From: Ramlibacter sp.
GTDB lineage: Bacteria; Pseudomonadota; Gammaproteobacteria; Burkholderiales; Burkholderiaceae_C
Direction of reading: 5' to 3'
Assembly: GCA_026785815.1 (NCBI GenBank)
Contig: JAJAZH010000475.1
Span: 1-9,488, forward strand
DNA length: 9,488 nucleotides
The notes beneath the pieces were generated by a model that saw only the letters and a list, made by a program, of their open reading frames with translations, ran no database searches and had not been told where the DNA came from. This document shows positions 1 through 6,348 of the stretch, piece by piece. The translations under genes and the position numbers were made by a program. Within the stretch, counting starts at the first letter, position 1. Every line of letters begins with the position of its first letter.

Positions 1-128
1 ACTTCATGGACCAGGTGGCGGTCGATGTACAGCACCGTGGTGCCGTCGTCTTCGGTATGGACGACATGCTCGTCCCAGATTTTGTCGTACAGGGTGCGTC
101 CGACTGCGGCCTGTGGCGTGAGTGTCAT
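1..128 (-). CDS. leuC: 3-isopropylmalate dehydratase large subunit, N-terminal fragment (partial at window edge)
   Basis: Only the first 42 codons lie in the window; the gene runs off the left edge. LeuC is the iron-sulfur large subunit of isopropylmalate isomerase and, with LeuD, converts 2-isopropylmalate to 3-isopropylmalate in leucine synthesis in the cytoplasm. The fragment contains RTLYDKIWDEHVV followed by LYIDRHLVHE, the conserved LeuC N-terminus (E. coli has TLYEKLFDAHVV and LLYIDRHLVHE). The cluster cysteines lie further on and cannot be checked. The ATG at 126-128 has an AGGAAG Shine-Dalgarno at 133-138. The gene starts 63 bp after the gltA stop on the same strand, with no convincing terminator between, so read-through from the sdh-gltA operon is plausible (inference). 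Aconitase family members share this N-terminus, but the IDRHLVHE form fits LeuC best. Confidence 0.9.
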   Translation of the reverse strand, partial: MTLTPQAAVGRTLYDKIWDEHVVHTEDDGTTVLYIDRHLVHE

Positions 129-191
129 GGTGCTTCCTGTAAATCGGGTGTCAGGCGTCAACCTTGCCGAAAAGGCTGTCGACGACCGGAA

Positions 192-1502
192 TCAGCGCTT
201 GGCCAGGTCCAGCACGTCGCGCCGGATCGCCCCGGTGTAGAGCTGGCGGGGCCGGCCGATCTTGTACTCGGGGTCGCCGATCATCTCGTTGAGCTGGGCG
301 ATCCAGCCCACAGTGCGGGCCAGCGCGAAGACGGCGGTGAACAGGCCGACCGGGATGCCGATGGCGCGTTGCACGATGCCCGAATAGAAGTCCACGTTCG
401 GGTACAGCTTGCGCGAGACGAAGTACTCGTCTTCCAGTGCGATTTTTTCCAGCGCCATGGCCAGTTTGAACAGCGGGTCGTTCTGCAGCCCGAGTTCGCC
501 CAGCACTTCCTTGCAGGTTTCCTGCATCAGCTTGGCGCGCGGGTCGTAGTTCTTGTAGACCCGGTGCCCGAAGCCCATCAGCTTGATGCCGGAGTTCTTG
601 TCCTTCACCTGCTTGATGAAGTCGCCGATCTTGTCGACGCCGCCCTGGCGCTGGATGTCGTGCAGCATGTTGAGCGCCGCCTCGTTGGCTCCGCCGTGCG
701 CCGGGCCCCAGAGGCAGGCGACGCCGGCGGCGATGGCCGCGAACGGGTTGGTGCCCGAGCTTCCGCACAGGCGGACCGTGGAGGTGGAGGCGTTCTGCTC
801 ATGGTCGGCGTGCAGGATGAAGATCCGGTCCAGCGCCCGCTCGAGCACCGGATTGACCACGTACTCCTCGCACGGTGTGGCAAACATCATGTGCAGGAAG
901 TTGCCGGCGTAGCTCAGGTCGTTCTTCGGGTAGATGTAGGGCTGGCCGGCGTTGTACTTGTAGGCCATCGCGACCAGGGTCGGCATCTTGGCGATCAGGC
1001 GGATCGCCGAGATCTCGCGGTGCTCCGGATTGTTGATGTCGGTGCTGTCGTGGTAGAAGGCCGACAGGGCGCCCACCAGGCCGGTCATGATCGCCATCGG
1101 ATGGGCGTCGCGGCGGAATCCGCGCAGGAAGAACTGCATCTGCTCGTTCACCATGGTGTGCATGGTCACGGTGCGGCTGAACTTCCGCTTGTCCTCGGCG
1201 TTGGGCAGCTCGCCGTACAGCAGCAGGTGGCAGGTTTCCATGAAGTCGCACTGCGTCGCCAACTGCTCGATCGGGTAGCCCCGATACAGCAGCTCGCCCT
1301 TGTCGCCGTCGATGTAGGTGATCGCGGACTGGCAGGAGCCGGTGGACATGAAGCCGGGGTCGTAGGTGAACATCCCGGTCTGCGCATACAGCTTGCGGAT
1401 GTCGATCACGTCCGGCCCGACGGTGCCCTGGTAGACCGGCAGTTCGACGTCGGGGCTGCCATTGCTGAACGACAGGGTGGCTTTGTTGTCGGCGAGTTTC
1501 AT
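192..1502 (-). CDS. gltA: Citrate synthase (type II, hexameric NADH-sensitive class)
   Basis: 436 aa, close to the usual length for this class. It condenses oxaloacetate and acetyl-CoA to citrate, the entry step of the TCA cycle, in the cytoplasm. Visible landmarks are HADHEQNASTSTVR (about 231-244), WGPAHGGANEAAL with active-site H269, FGHRVYKNYDPRA with H313, and PNVDFYSG with D371. These match the E. coli catalytic residues H264, H305 and D362. The N-terminal beta domain of type II enzymes is present. C211 in ATPCEEY and the HREISAIRLIAKMP segment match regions tied to NADH inhibition in E. coli GltA, so allosteric NADH control is likely (inference). The start is the ATG at 1500-1502, preceded by AAGGAAG at 1509-1515, rather than a longer in-frame extension. 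That ATG overlaps the sdhE stop as ATGA, which suggests translational coupling. Confidence 0.97.
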   Translation of the reverse strand: MKLADNKATLSFSNGSPDVELPVYQGTVGPDVIDIRKLYAQTGMFTYDPGFMSTGSCQSAITYIDGDKGELLYRGYPIEQLATQCDFMETCHLLLYGELPNAEDKRKFSRTVTMHTMVNEQMQFFLRGFRRDAHPMAIMTGLVGALSAFYHDSTDINNPEHREISAIRLIAKMPTLVAMAYKYNAGQPYIYPKNDLSYAGNFLHMMFATPCEEYVVNPVLERALDRIFILHADHEQNASTSTVRLCGSSGTNPFAAIAAGVACLWGPAHGGANEAALNMLHDIQRQGGVDKIGDFIKQVKDKNSGIKLMGFGHRVYKNYDPRAKLMQETCKEVLGELGLQNDPLFKLAMALEKIALEDEYFVSRKLYPNVDFYSGIVQRAIGIPVGLFTAVFALARTVGWIAQLNEMIGDPEYKIGRPRQLYTGAIRRDVLDLAKR

Positions 1503-1837
1503 AAACGTCTTCCTTGGGATAATTGGGGCCGCAGCAGTTCGAGCACTGCTGTCACGTCGCATCGGCCCAGTTCGCCGTCCGGTTCCCGGCGCCGCAACAG
1601 CAGGTCCATCAGGTCATTGTCTGGCAGTTCCATCAACTCGCTCAACGCCCCGGCCTGCCGGACGGTGAGCGCCGCGGCGTGCCGCGCGAAAAACCGCTCG
1701 ATCAGCAGGTCGTTTTCGAGCAGTCCGCGCCGACACCGCCACCTGAGCCTGGAGAGCGCCCGCTCGTCGATGCGCTGATCCAGCGCTCGATCGCCGCCGG
1801 GCAATTCAGGACACGAAGTGACAAGCGTGGGGGCCAT
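1499..1837 (-). CDS. sdhE: FAD assembly factor SdhE (succinate dehydrogenase flavinylation)
   Basis: 112 aa. SdhE family proteins bind the SdhA flavoprotein and promote covalent attachment of FAD. The hallmark is LRWRCRRGLLENDLLIERFF (about 31-50), containing the family RGxxE motif (R37, G38, E41); E. coli has WACRRGMREL. The later ELMELPDNDLMDLLLRR (about 67-83) matches the family's ECDDPDLFNWL region. About 29 residues precede the conserved core, more than in the E. coli protein (88 aa). No other ATG lies before the core, so this start is the best available; the only other option seen is a TTG at codon 12 with no Shine-Dalgarno. The ATG directly follows the sdhB TAA with zero gap, and no strong Shine-Dalgarno is visible, so translation probably depends on sdhB. 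The stop overlaps the gltA start. Position next to sdhB supports the role. Confidence 0.93.
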   Translation of the reverse strand: MAPTLVTSCPELPGGDRALDQRIDERALSRLRWRCRRGLLENDLLIERFFARHAAALTVRQAGALSELMELPDNDLMDLLLRRREPDGELGRCDVTAVLELLRPQLSQGRRL

Positions 1838-2539
1838 TTAAACCGCCCGACGCACCAGCAGTTCCTTGATCTTGCCGATCGCCATCGTCGGATTCAGGCC
1901 CTTGGGGCAGACATCCACGCAGTTCATGATGGTGTGGCAGCGAAAGAGGCGGTACGGGTCTTCCAGGTTGTCCAGGCGCTCGGCCGTGCCTTCGTCGCGG
2001 CTATCGGCGATGAAGCGGTAGGCCTGCAGCAGGCCGGCCGGCCCGACGAACTTGTCCGGGTTCCACCAGAAGCTGGGACACGCGGTCGAACAGCAGGCGC
2101 ACAGGATGCACTCGTACAGGCCGTTGAGCTCATCGCGCTCTTCCGGCGACTGCAGGCGCTCTTTCTCGGGCGGAATGCTGTCGTTGATCAGGTAGGGCTT
2201 GATCGAGTTGTACTGCTTGAAGAACTGCGTCATGTCCACGATCAGGTCGCGGATCACCGGCAGCCCGGGCAGCGGCTTGAGAACGATCTTGCCCGGGAGC
2301 GTGAGCATGTTGGTCAGGCAAGCCAGGCCGTTCTTGCCGTTGATGTTCATCGCATCCGAGCCGCACACGCCCTCGCGGCAGGAGCGGCGAAACGACAGTG
2401 TCGGGTCTTGCGCCTTCAGCTTCATGAGCACATCCAGCAGCATGCGTTCATGGCCATCGAGTTCGACCTCGATGGTCTGCATGTAGGGCTTGGCGTCCTT
2501 GTCCGGGTCGTAGCGGTAAATTTGGAAAGTGCGATTCAT
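1838..2539 (-). CDS. sdhB: Succinate dehydrogenase iron-sulfur subunit
   Basis: 233 aa, normal for SdhB. It carries electrons from the SdhA flavin to quinone at the cytoplasmic face of the inner membrane. Three clusters can be assigned by motif. The [2Fe-2S] site is SCREGVCGSD with C54, C59 and D62, plus C74; the aspartate in place of a third cysteine is also seen in E. coli. The [4Fe-4S] site is C144, C147, C150 and C211. The [3Fe-4S] site is C154, C201 and C207. SFWWNPDKF (156-164) holds the tryptophans near the quinone site. The start MNRTFQIYRYDPD is the ATG at 2537-2539; the longer open frame upstream is sdhA read out of frame. No Shine-Dalgarno is visible before the ATG; a hairpin ending 5 nt upstream fills that position (see 2545-2575). 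The TAA stop abuts the sdhE ATG. Confidence 0.97.
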   Translation of the reverse strand: MNRTFQIYRYDPDKDAKPYMQTIEVELDGHERMLLDVLMKLKAQDPTLSFRRSCREGVCGSDAMNINGKNGLACLTNMLTLPGKIVLKPLPGLPVIRDLIVDMTQFFKQYNSIKPYLINDSIPPEKERLQSPEERDELNGLYECILCACCSTACPSFWWNPDKFVGPAGLLQAYRFIADSRDEGTAERLDNLEDPYRLFRCHTIMNCVDVCPKGLNPTMAIGKIKELLVRRAV

Positions 2540-2544
2540 ATTTG

Positions 2545-2575
2545 TTGGGGACAGAGCTGAAGATCTGTCCCGCAA
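2545..2575 (-). repeat. Imperfect palindrome (hairpin) in the sdhA-sdhB gap
   Basis: The 44-bp gap between the sdhA stop and sdhB start holds an 11-bp stem with one bulged base: TTGGGGACAGA (2545-2555) pairs with TCTGTCCC (2564-2571) and CAA (2573-2575), with 2572 unpaired and an 8-base loop. In the sdh mRNA it ends 5 nt before the sdhB ATG. No T-run follows, so it is not a standard intrinsic terminator. It resembles the short GGGACAGA-type palindromes scattered in some proteobacterial genomes (from memory), so a REP-like remnant is possible. It could also be an mRNA processing or stability element. Confidence 0.75.
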
Positions 2576-2583
2576 GTAGGTTT

Positions 2584-4392
2584 CTAAAAAGTCCTGACGA
2601 CGGGGGGCACCGACTCGACCGTCAGCGGCTTGAGGTTGACGGGCTTGTATGACAGGCGGCTGCCCTGGCTGTACCAGAGCGAATGCTTCATCCAGTTGGT
2701 GTCGTCCCGGCCGACCGGGGCCACCGGGTCGTCGGCGGGGCGCTCGTAATCGTGCACGGTGTGGGCGCCACGGCATTCCTTGCGCGCTGCCGCCGAAACG
2801 ATGGTGGACTCGGCGCACTCGATCAGGTTTTCGACCTCCAGCGCCTCGATCCGCGCGGTGTTGAAGATCTTCGACTTGTCCTGCAGCCCGATCGAGGCGA
2901 CCCGCTCCCGCAACGCCGCGATCTTGACCACGCCCTCGTCCAGGCTGGCCTGGGTCCGGAACACGCCGGCGTGCAACTGCATGGTGGCGCGGATGTCGTT
3001 GGCGACGTCCTGTGAATACTCGCCGGAGCTCGCGCTCTCCAGCCGGTTGAGCCGCTCCAGCGCGAGGTCCGCCGCATCGGCGGGCAGCGGCTTGTGGCTC
3101 TTGCCGCGGTTGTTGAATTCGACGATGTGGTTGCCGGCGGCACGGCCGAACACCAGCAGGTCGAGCAGCGAATTGGTGCCCAGGCGGTTGGCGCCGTGCA
3201 CGCTGACGCAGGAGCATTCGCCCACCGCGTACAAGCCATTGACGACGGCGTTGTTGTTGTCGCCCTGCTGCGTCACGACCTGGCCGTGGATGTTGGTCGG
3301 GATGCCGCCCATCTGGTAGTGGATGGTGGGTACCACCGGGATCGGCTCGCGCGTGATATCGACATTGGCGAAATTGACGCCGATCTCGTAGACCGAAGGC
3401 AACCGCTTGTGGATCGTGTCGGCGCCCAGGTGGTCCAGTTTGAGCAGGAGGTAGTCCTTGTGCGGGCCGCAGCCGCGACCTTCCTTGATTTCCTGGTCCA
3501 TGCAGCGAGAGATGAAGTCGCGCGGGGCCAGGTCCTTGAGTGTCGGCGCGTAGCGCTCCATGAAGCGCTCGCCATTGCTGTTGAGCAGGATGGCGCCCTC
3601 GCCGCGGCAGCCTTCGGTCAGCAGCACGCCGGCGCCGGCGACGCCGGTGGGGTGGAACTGCCAGAACTCCATGTCTTCCAGCGGAATGCCGGCGCGTGCG
3701 GTCATGCCCAGGCCGTCGCCGGTGTTGATGTAAGCGTTGGTCGATGCCGCGAAGATGCGGCCGGCGCCGCCGGTCGCCAGCAGCGTGGTGCGGGCTTCGA
3801 GGATGTGCAGGTCGCCGGTTTCCATCTCCAGCGCAGTGACGCCCACCACGTCGCCTTCGGCGTCGCGGACCAGGTCCAGTGCCATCCATTCGACGAAGAA
3901 GTTGGTGCGGGCCTTCACGTTCTGCTGGTACAGCGTATGCAGCATGGCGTGGCCGGTGCGGTCGGCCGCGGCGCAGGCGCGCTGGACCGGCTTCTCGCCG
4001 TAGTTGGCGGTGTGGCCTCCGAACGGCCGCTGGTAGATCGTCCCGTCCGGGTTGCGGTCGAACGGCATGCCCATGTGCTCGAGGTCGTAGACGACTTCAG
4101 GCGCCATCCGGCACATGTATTCGATCGCGTCCTGGTCGCCCAGCCAGTCCGAGCCCTTGACCGTGTCGTAGAAATGGTAGTGCCAGTTGTCCTCGCTCAT
4201 GTTGCCGAGCGACGCGCCGATGCCGCCCTGCGCCGCCACCGTGTGCGAGCGGGTCGGGAACACTTTCGACAGCACGGCGACGTTCAGTCCGGCCCGTGCC
4301 AGTTGCAGCGAAGCGCGCATGCCCGAGCCGCCGGCGCCGACGATCAAGACGTCGAACTTGCGCTTGGTGATGTTGTTCTTGGTGTAGCTCAT
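2584..4392 (-). CDS. sdhA: Succinate dehydrogenase flavoprotein subunit
   Basis: 602 aa, close to the usual 590-600. It oxidises succinate to fumarate, passing electrons through a covalently bound FAD to SdhB; it is the catalytic subunit of complex II. The N-terminus has the dinucleotide-binding VLIVGAGGSGMRASL (15-29). H50 in FPTRSHTVAAQGG is the expected covalent FAD site (E. coli H45). Substrate and catalytic residues are visible: H248 in FHPTG, R291 in LAPRDFISR (E. coli R286), H358 in IHYQMGG and R402 in GANRLGTNSLLDL. The C-terminus PPVVRTF is typical. The ATG at 4390-4392 is preceded by GGAGAG (4404-4409) and GAGA (4397-4400), and lies 6 bp after the sdhD stop. SdhE, encoded two genes on, is the likely flavinylation partner. 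Fumarate reductase FrdA is a related alternative, but context and motifs favour SdhA. Confidence 0.98.
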   Translation of the reverse strand: MSYTKNNITKRKFDVLIVGAGGSGMRASLQLARAGLNVAVLSKVFPTRSHTVAAQGGIGASLGNMSEDNWHYHFYDTVKGSDWLGDQDAIEYMCRMAPEVVYDLEHMGMPFDRNPDGTIYQRPFGGHTANYGEKPVQRACAAADRTGHAMLHTLYQQNVKARTNFFVEWMALDLVRDAEGDVVGVTALEMETGDLHILEARTTLLATGGAGRIFAASTNAYINTGDGLGMTARAGIPLEDMEFWQFHPTGVAGAGVLLTEGCRGEGAILLNSNGERFMERYAPTLKDLAPRDFISRCMDQEIKEGRGCGPHKDYLLLKLDHLGADTIHKRLPSVYEIGVNFANVDITREPIPVVPTIHYQMGGIPTNIHGQVVTQQGDNNNAVVNGLYAVGECSCVSVHGANRLGTNSLLDLLVFGRAAGNHIVEFNNRGKSHKPLPADAADLALERLNRLESASSGEYSQDVANDIRATMQLHAGVFRTQASLDEGVVKIAALRERVASIGLQDKSKIFNTARIEALEVENLIECAESTIVSAAARKECRGAHTVHDYERPADDPVAPVGRDDTNWMKHSLWYSQGSRLSYKPVNLKPLTVESVPPVVRTF

Positions 4393-4398
4393 TGCGTC

Positions 4399-4764
4399 TC
4401 AGACTCTCCAGAGGACTTGCACGGCCCAGCCGGCGCAGCCGACCAGCCAGACGATGGTGAAGATCTGCAGCGACAGGCGGGCCCAGACGGCCTTGACGTA
4501 ATCCATCAGGACGTCGCGCATCCCGACCCACACATGCCACAGTAGCGCCGCGATGATGCTGAAGGTCAGCACCTTCATCCACTGGCTGGCGAAGATGCCG
4601 GCCCATTTGTCGTAACCGATCGGTCCGCGCGACAGGATCACCTGGGCCAGCACCACCAGCGTGAAAAGCGCCATCAGGGCGGCCGTCACGCGCTGGCTGA
4701 GCCAGTCCCGCAGGCCGTAGTGGGCGCCGACGACGATGCGCTTGGAGCCGTAATTCACAGCCAT
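4399..4764 (-). CDS. sdhD: Succinate dehydrogenase membrane anchor subunit D
   Basis: 121 aa. It is one of two small inner-membrane subunits that hold SdhAB, bind haem b and form the quinone site. Three hydrophobic helices are visible at about 24-45, 62-82 and 96-118. The second includes WHVWVGMRDVLMDYV, in which H77 is the probable haem ligand (E. coli H71) and D88-Y89 match E. coli D82-Y83 at the quinone site; the 11-residue spacing is the same. The start ATG at 4762-4764 has AAGGAAA at 4772-4778, 7 nt upstream. The gene starts 15 bp after the sdhC stop and ends 6 bp before sdhA. Sequence conservation in this family is low, so the call rests on these few residues, topology and position. Confidence 0.95.
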   Translation of the reverse strand: MAVNYGSKRIVVGAHYGLRDWLSQRVTAALMALFTLVVLAQVILSRGPIGYDKWAGIFASQWMKVLTFSIIAALLWHVWVGMRDVLMDYVKAVWARLSLQIFTIVWLVGCAGWAVQVLWRV

Positions 4765-4779
4765 GGATCAGTTTCCTTC

Positions 4780-5214
4780 TTAATAGGCGCCGAACAGCTT
4801 GGCGCCGAGCAGCAGCGTCAGCAGCACGCTGGCGACCAGCGTCACGCGGGCCGAGGTCATGCCGAACTGCATCGTCACTGCCGTGTGGCTCACATCCATC
4901 CAGAGGTGGCGCAGGCCGGCGATGAAATGGTGCAGGAAGGCCCAGATCAGCGCCAGCGCGACCAGCTTGATAAACCAACCCGGCAGCCAGCCCAGGCCCT
5001 GGTTGAACGCGCTGGTGAAGCGGGCGAAGGACAGTTCCGATGAGATCGACGTGTCGAACATCCAGATGATGAAGGGCAGCAGGATGAACATCAGCACGCC
5101 GCTGACCCGGTGCAGGATCGAGACCCACCCGGCCGCCGGAAGCCGGTAGGTCGGCAAGTCCTTGAAAGCATTGATATTCCGGAACTCTGGCCGCTTGCTG
5201 GCTGGCTCTGTCAT
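4780..5214 (-). CDS. sdhC: Succinate dehydrogenase cytochrome b556 subunit C
   Basis: 144 aa. It is the other membrane anchor and haem b subunit of complex II. SILHRVSG (32-39) is the family signature; S32 and R36 match E. coli S27 and R31 at the ubiquinone site. LHHFIAGLRHLWMD (94-107) is the second signature; H96 lines up with haem ligand H84 of E. coli. Three membrane helices are visible at about 33-53, 81-104 and 123-143. The start ATG at 5212-5214 is preceded by a weak GAGAAAG. It is the first gene of the sdhCDAB-sdhE-gltA run and lies 102 bp downstream of the regulator gene. Confidence 0.96.
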   Translation of the reverse strand: MTEPASKRPEFRNINAFKDLPTYRLPAAGWVSILHRVSGVLMFILLPFIIWMFDTSISSELSFARFTSAFNQGLGWLPGWFIKLVALALIWAFLHHFIAGLRHLWMDVSHTAVTMQFGMTSARVTLVASVLLTLLLGAKLFGAY

Positions 5215-5316
5215 GGTTTGGCTTTCTCAGGGCTTAAGGCGGTTTTTGTCGGTCCGGGGATGCGGACCACCAGAAATTCTATTGCAATGCACAAACCGGC
5301 ATGGCGCCCGCTTGCA
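5215..5316 (-). promoter_or_regulatory. sdhC leader and possible sdh promoter region with a small hairpin
   Basis: This 102-bp gap separates the regulator stop from the sdhC start. It is the obvious place for a promoter that could drive sdh independently of the regulator gene. On the minus strand TAGAAT (5276-5281) resembles a -10 box, but no good -35 lies at the right distance, so the promoter is weakly supported. A 6-bp stem, GGTCCG (5251-5256) with CGGACC (5263-5268), sits in the leader and has no T-run after it on the minus strand. An 8-bp palindrome, ATTGCAAT (5281-5288), lies next to the -10-like box. No copy of the TCTTAT/ATAAGA motif is seen here. Confidence 0.35.
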
Positions 5317-6108
5317 TTAGCCCAGATCGTTGCGGTAGTGATGGGTGTCGGTGCGGTACAGGCCCCGGCGCAGTTCCATCGGGACATCGTTGTAGGTGTA
5401 GGCGATCCGCTCGACGCTCAGCAAGGGCGTGAGCGGCGGCACCTGCAGCAGCTGCGCCTGCTGCGGATCCGGCGCCACCGCGCGCAGCCGTTCCTCGGCG
5501 CGCACCATGCGCACGCCGAATTCGACCTCGAACATCGCATAGGTCGGCCCGGCATAACTGGCGACCCGCTCGGCAGTCAGGCCCTTGAATGCGTTCCCCG
5601 GCAGCCACAGGGCTTCCAGGATGGTGGGCACGCCGCCGAAGGACAGCACCCGCCGGACCTGGATCACGGCATCTCCCGAACGCAGCGACAGCGCCCGGGC
5701 CACATCGGCGGTCGAGCGCACCCGCTTGCAGTCGAGGACTGCGCGCTGGGCCGGTCCCTCGGCATCGCGGTCGCCGCTGTCGGGCATCAGCTTGAGGAAG
5801 CGATACTGGACATGCTGCTCGGCGTGGGTGGCGACAAAAGTGCCCTTGCCCTGGCGCCGGATCACCAGGTTCTCTGCCGCCAGTTCGTCGATCGCCTTGC
5901 GCACCGTGCCCTGGCTCACGCGAAAGCGGACAGCCAGGTCCATTTCGCTGGGGATCGCCTCGCCCGGCTTCCACTCGCCGGACTGCAGGCTGTGCAGGAT
6001 CAGTTCCTTGATCTGCCGGTAGAGCGGGCTGAAGGCCGGGGTCGCCGTCGCGCTGGCGTCGGCAGCCAGCATGGAAGAGTCGGCCGGTGAAGAGCTGGGG
6101 GTGGCCAT
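5317..6108 (-). CDS. GntR-family (HutC/UTRA type) transcriptional regulator, probable TCA-cluster regulator
   Basis: 263 aa from the ATG at 6106-6108. A GntR winged helix-turn-helix spans about 28-95: PLYRQIKELILHSLQSGEWK, then IPSEMDLAVRFRVSQGTVRKAI, then the wing RRQGKGTFVATH. The rest (about 115-257) is a UTRA ligand-binding domain with PTILEALWLPG (161-171) and a closing PMELRRGLYRTD. UTRA regulators usually bind a small metabolite that changes DNA binding. Its place at the centre of TCA genes suggests control of sdh and/or mdh in response to a cycle intermediate (inference). The start is uncertain. In-frame options are a GTG at 6202-6204, this ATG, and an ATG at 6070-6072; none has a Shine-Dalgarno. 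The GTG would add a Pro/Ser-rich stretch and begin within a few bases of the palindrome at 6210-6233. I name no gene symbol. Confidence 0.88.
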   Translation of the reverse strand: MATPSSSPADSSMLAADASATATPAFSPLYRQIKELILHSLQSGEWKPGEAIPSEMDLAVRFRVSQGTVRKAIDELAAENLVIRRQGKGTFVATHAEQHVQYRFLKLMPDSGDRDAEGPAQRAVLDCKRVRSTADVARALSLRSGDAVIQVRRVLSFGGVPTILEALWLPGNAFKGLTAERVASYAGPTYAMFEVEFGVRMVRAEERLRAVAPDPQQAQLLQVPPLTPLLSVERIAYTYNDVPMELRRGLYRTDTHHYRNDLG

Positions 6109-6145
6109 GGCGGCGAGGCGGACGGAGGGCGACGAGAGAGTGGAC

Positions 6146-6174
6146 GGGGGAAGGCGAACGGGGGGAGGGCGGGG
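6146..6174 (+). other. G-run tract with G-quadruplex potential in the divergent control region
   Basis: Four plus-strand G-runs are at 6146-6150, 6160-6165, 6167-6169 and 6171-6174, with loops of 9, 1 and 1 bases. This fits a loose quadruplex pattern. The tract sits in a purine-rich stretch (6109-6193) between the chosen regulator start and the palindrome. If the regulator mRNA starts to the right of it, the tract is C-rich in that transcript. No function is shown. Confidence 0.35.
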
Positions 6175-6209
6175 ACGGTTGGAAAAAAAGAAGCTGGAAT
6201 CCACGGGAA

Positions 6210-6233
6210 TCTTATCTTATATAAGACATAAGA
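6210..6233. promoter_or_regulatory. Nested palindromic operator candidate between the GntR gene and mdh
   Basis: A perfect 12-bp palindrome, TCTTATATAAGA, lies at 6215-6226. It is framed by a second pair of the same half-sites, TCTTAT at 6210-6215 and ATAAGA at 6228-6233. The four hexamers make two overlapping inverted repeats whose centres differ by 1 bp. The site is AT-rich in a GC-rich context and lies between divergent genes, as expected for an autoregulated GntR operator. TATAAG at 6220-6225 on the plus strand and at 6216-6221 on the minus strand each resemble a -10 box, so the site could overlap promoters in both directions; no good -35 box is visible. Binding by the adjacent regulator is inferred. 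Confidence 0.65.
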
Positions 6234-6267
6234 CAAATCGACCGGCGCTGGATCCGGCGGGTAAAAT

Positions 6268-6297
6268 TGCCGGTCTCCCACCGGGCGGGAGCCGGTG
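6268..6297 (+). promoter_or_regulatory. mdh leader hairpin
   Basis: CCGG (6270-6273) and CTCCC (6275-6279) pair with GGGAG (6287-6291) and CCGG (6292-6295). This gives a 9-bp GC-rich stem with one bulged T (6274), a 7-base loop, and two possible G-U pairs at the base. It lies about 52 nt before the mdh start, in the probable 5' untranslated leader. It could influence mdh mRNA stability or expression, but no ligand-binding motif is recognised. Confidence 0.4.
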
Positions 6298-6301
6298 CCG
6301 G

Positions 6302-6322
6302 CGGCCTGTGGAAGCCGTTTTT
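6302..6322 (+). terminator. Weak terminator-like hairpin with T5 in the mdh leader
   Basis: CGGC (6302-6305) and GCCG (6314-6317) form a 4-bp stem with an 8-base loop, followed at once by TTTTT (6318-6322). The stem is short for an efficient intrinsic terminator. It lies 16 nt before the mdh Shine-Dalgarno GGAG (6338-6341), a position that would suit attenuation, but chance cannot be excluded. Confidence 0.25.
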
Positions 6323-6348
6323 CTCAACCTTCCTTTCGGAGATTCTCA

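Noticed and set aside
129..191. Terminator between gltA and leuC
   Set aside because: A CCTT/AAGG mini-stem is the only structure seen. It has 4 bp and no T-run, which is too weak to call.
6..1778. 590-codon plus-strand open frame across leuC, gltA and sdhE
   Set aside because: It is antisense to three confidently identified genes. Its translation is low-complexity (His, Val, Gln, Asp rich) with no recognisable domain, as expected from high-GC codon use on the opposite strand.
2545..2575. Terminator between sdhA and sdhB
   Set aside because: The stem is good but no T-run follows on the minus strand, and stopping transcription inside sdhCDAB would be unlikely.
3094..4545. 483-codon plus-strand open frame opposite sdhA and sdhD
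   Set aside because: It is a mirror frame of sdhA/sdhD with no domain or Shine-Dalgarno; sdhA is unambiguous on the other strand.
5317..6108. Naming the regulator after a known protein
   Set aside because: The GntR/UTRA fold is clear, but I cannot tie it to a characterised orthologue from sequence alone, so no symbol is given.
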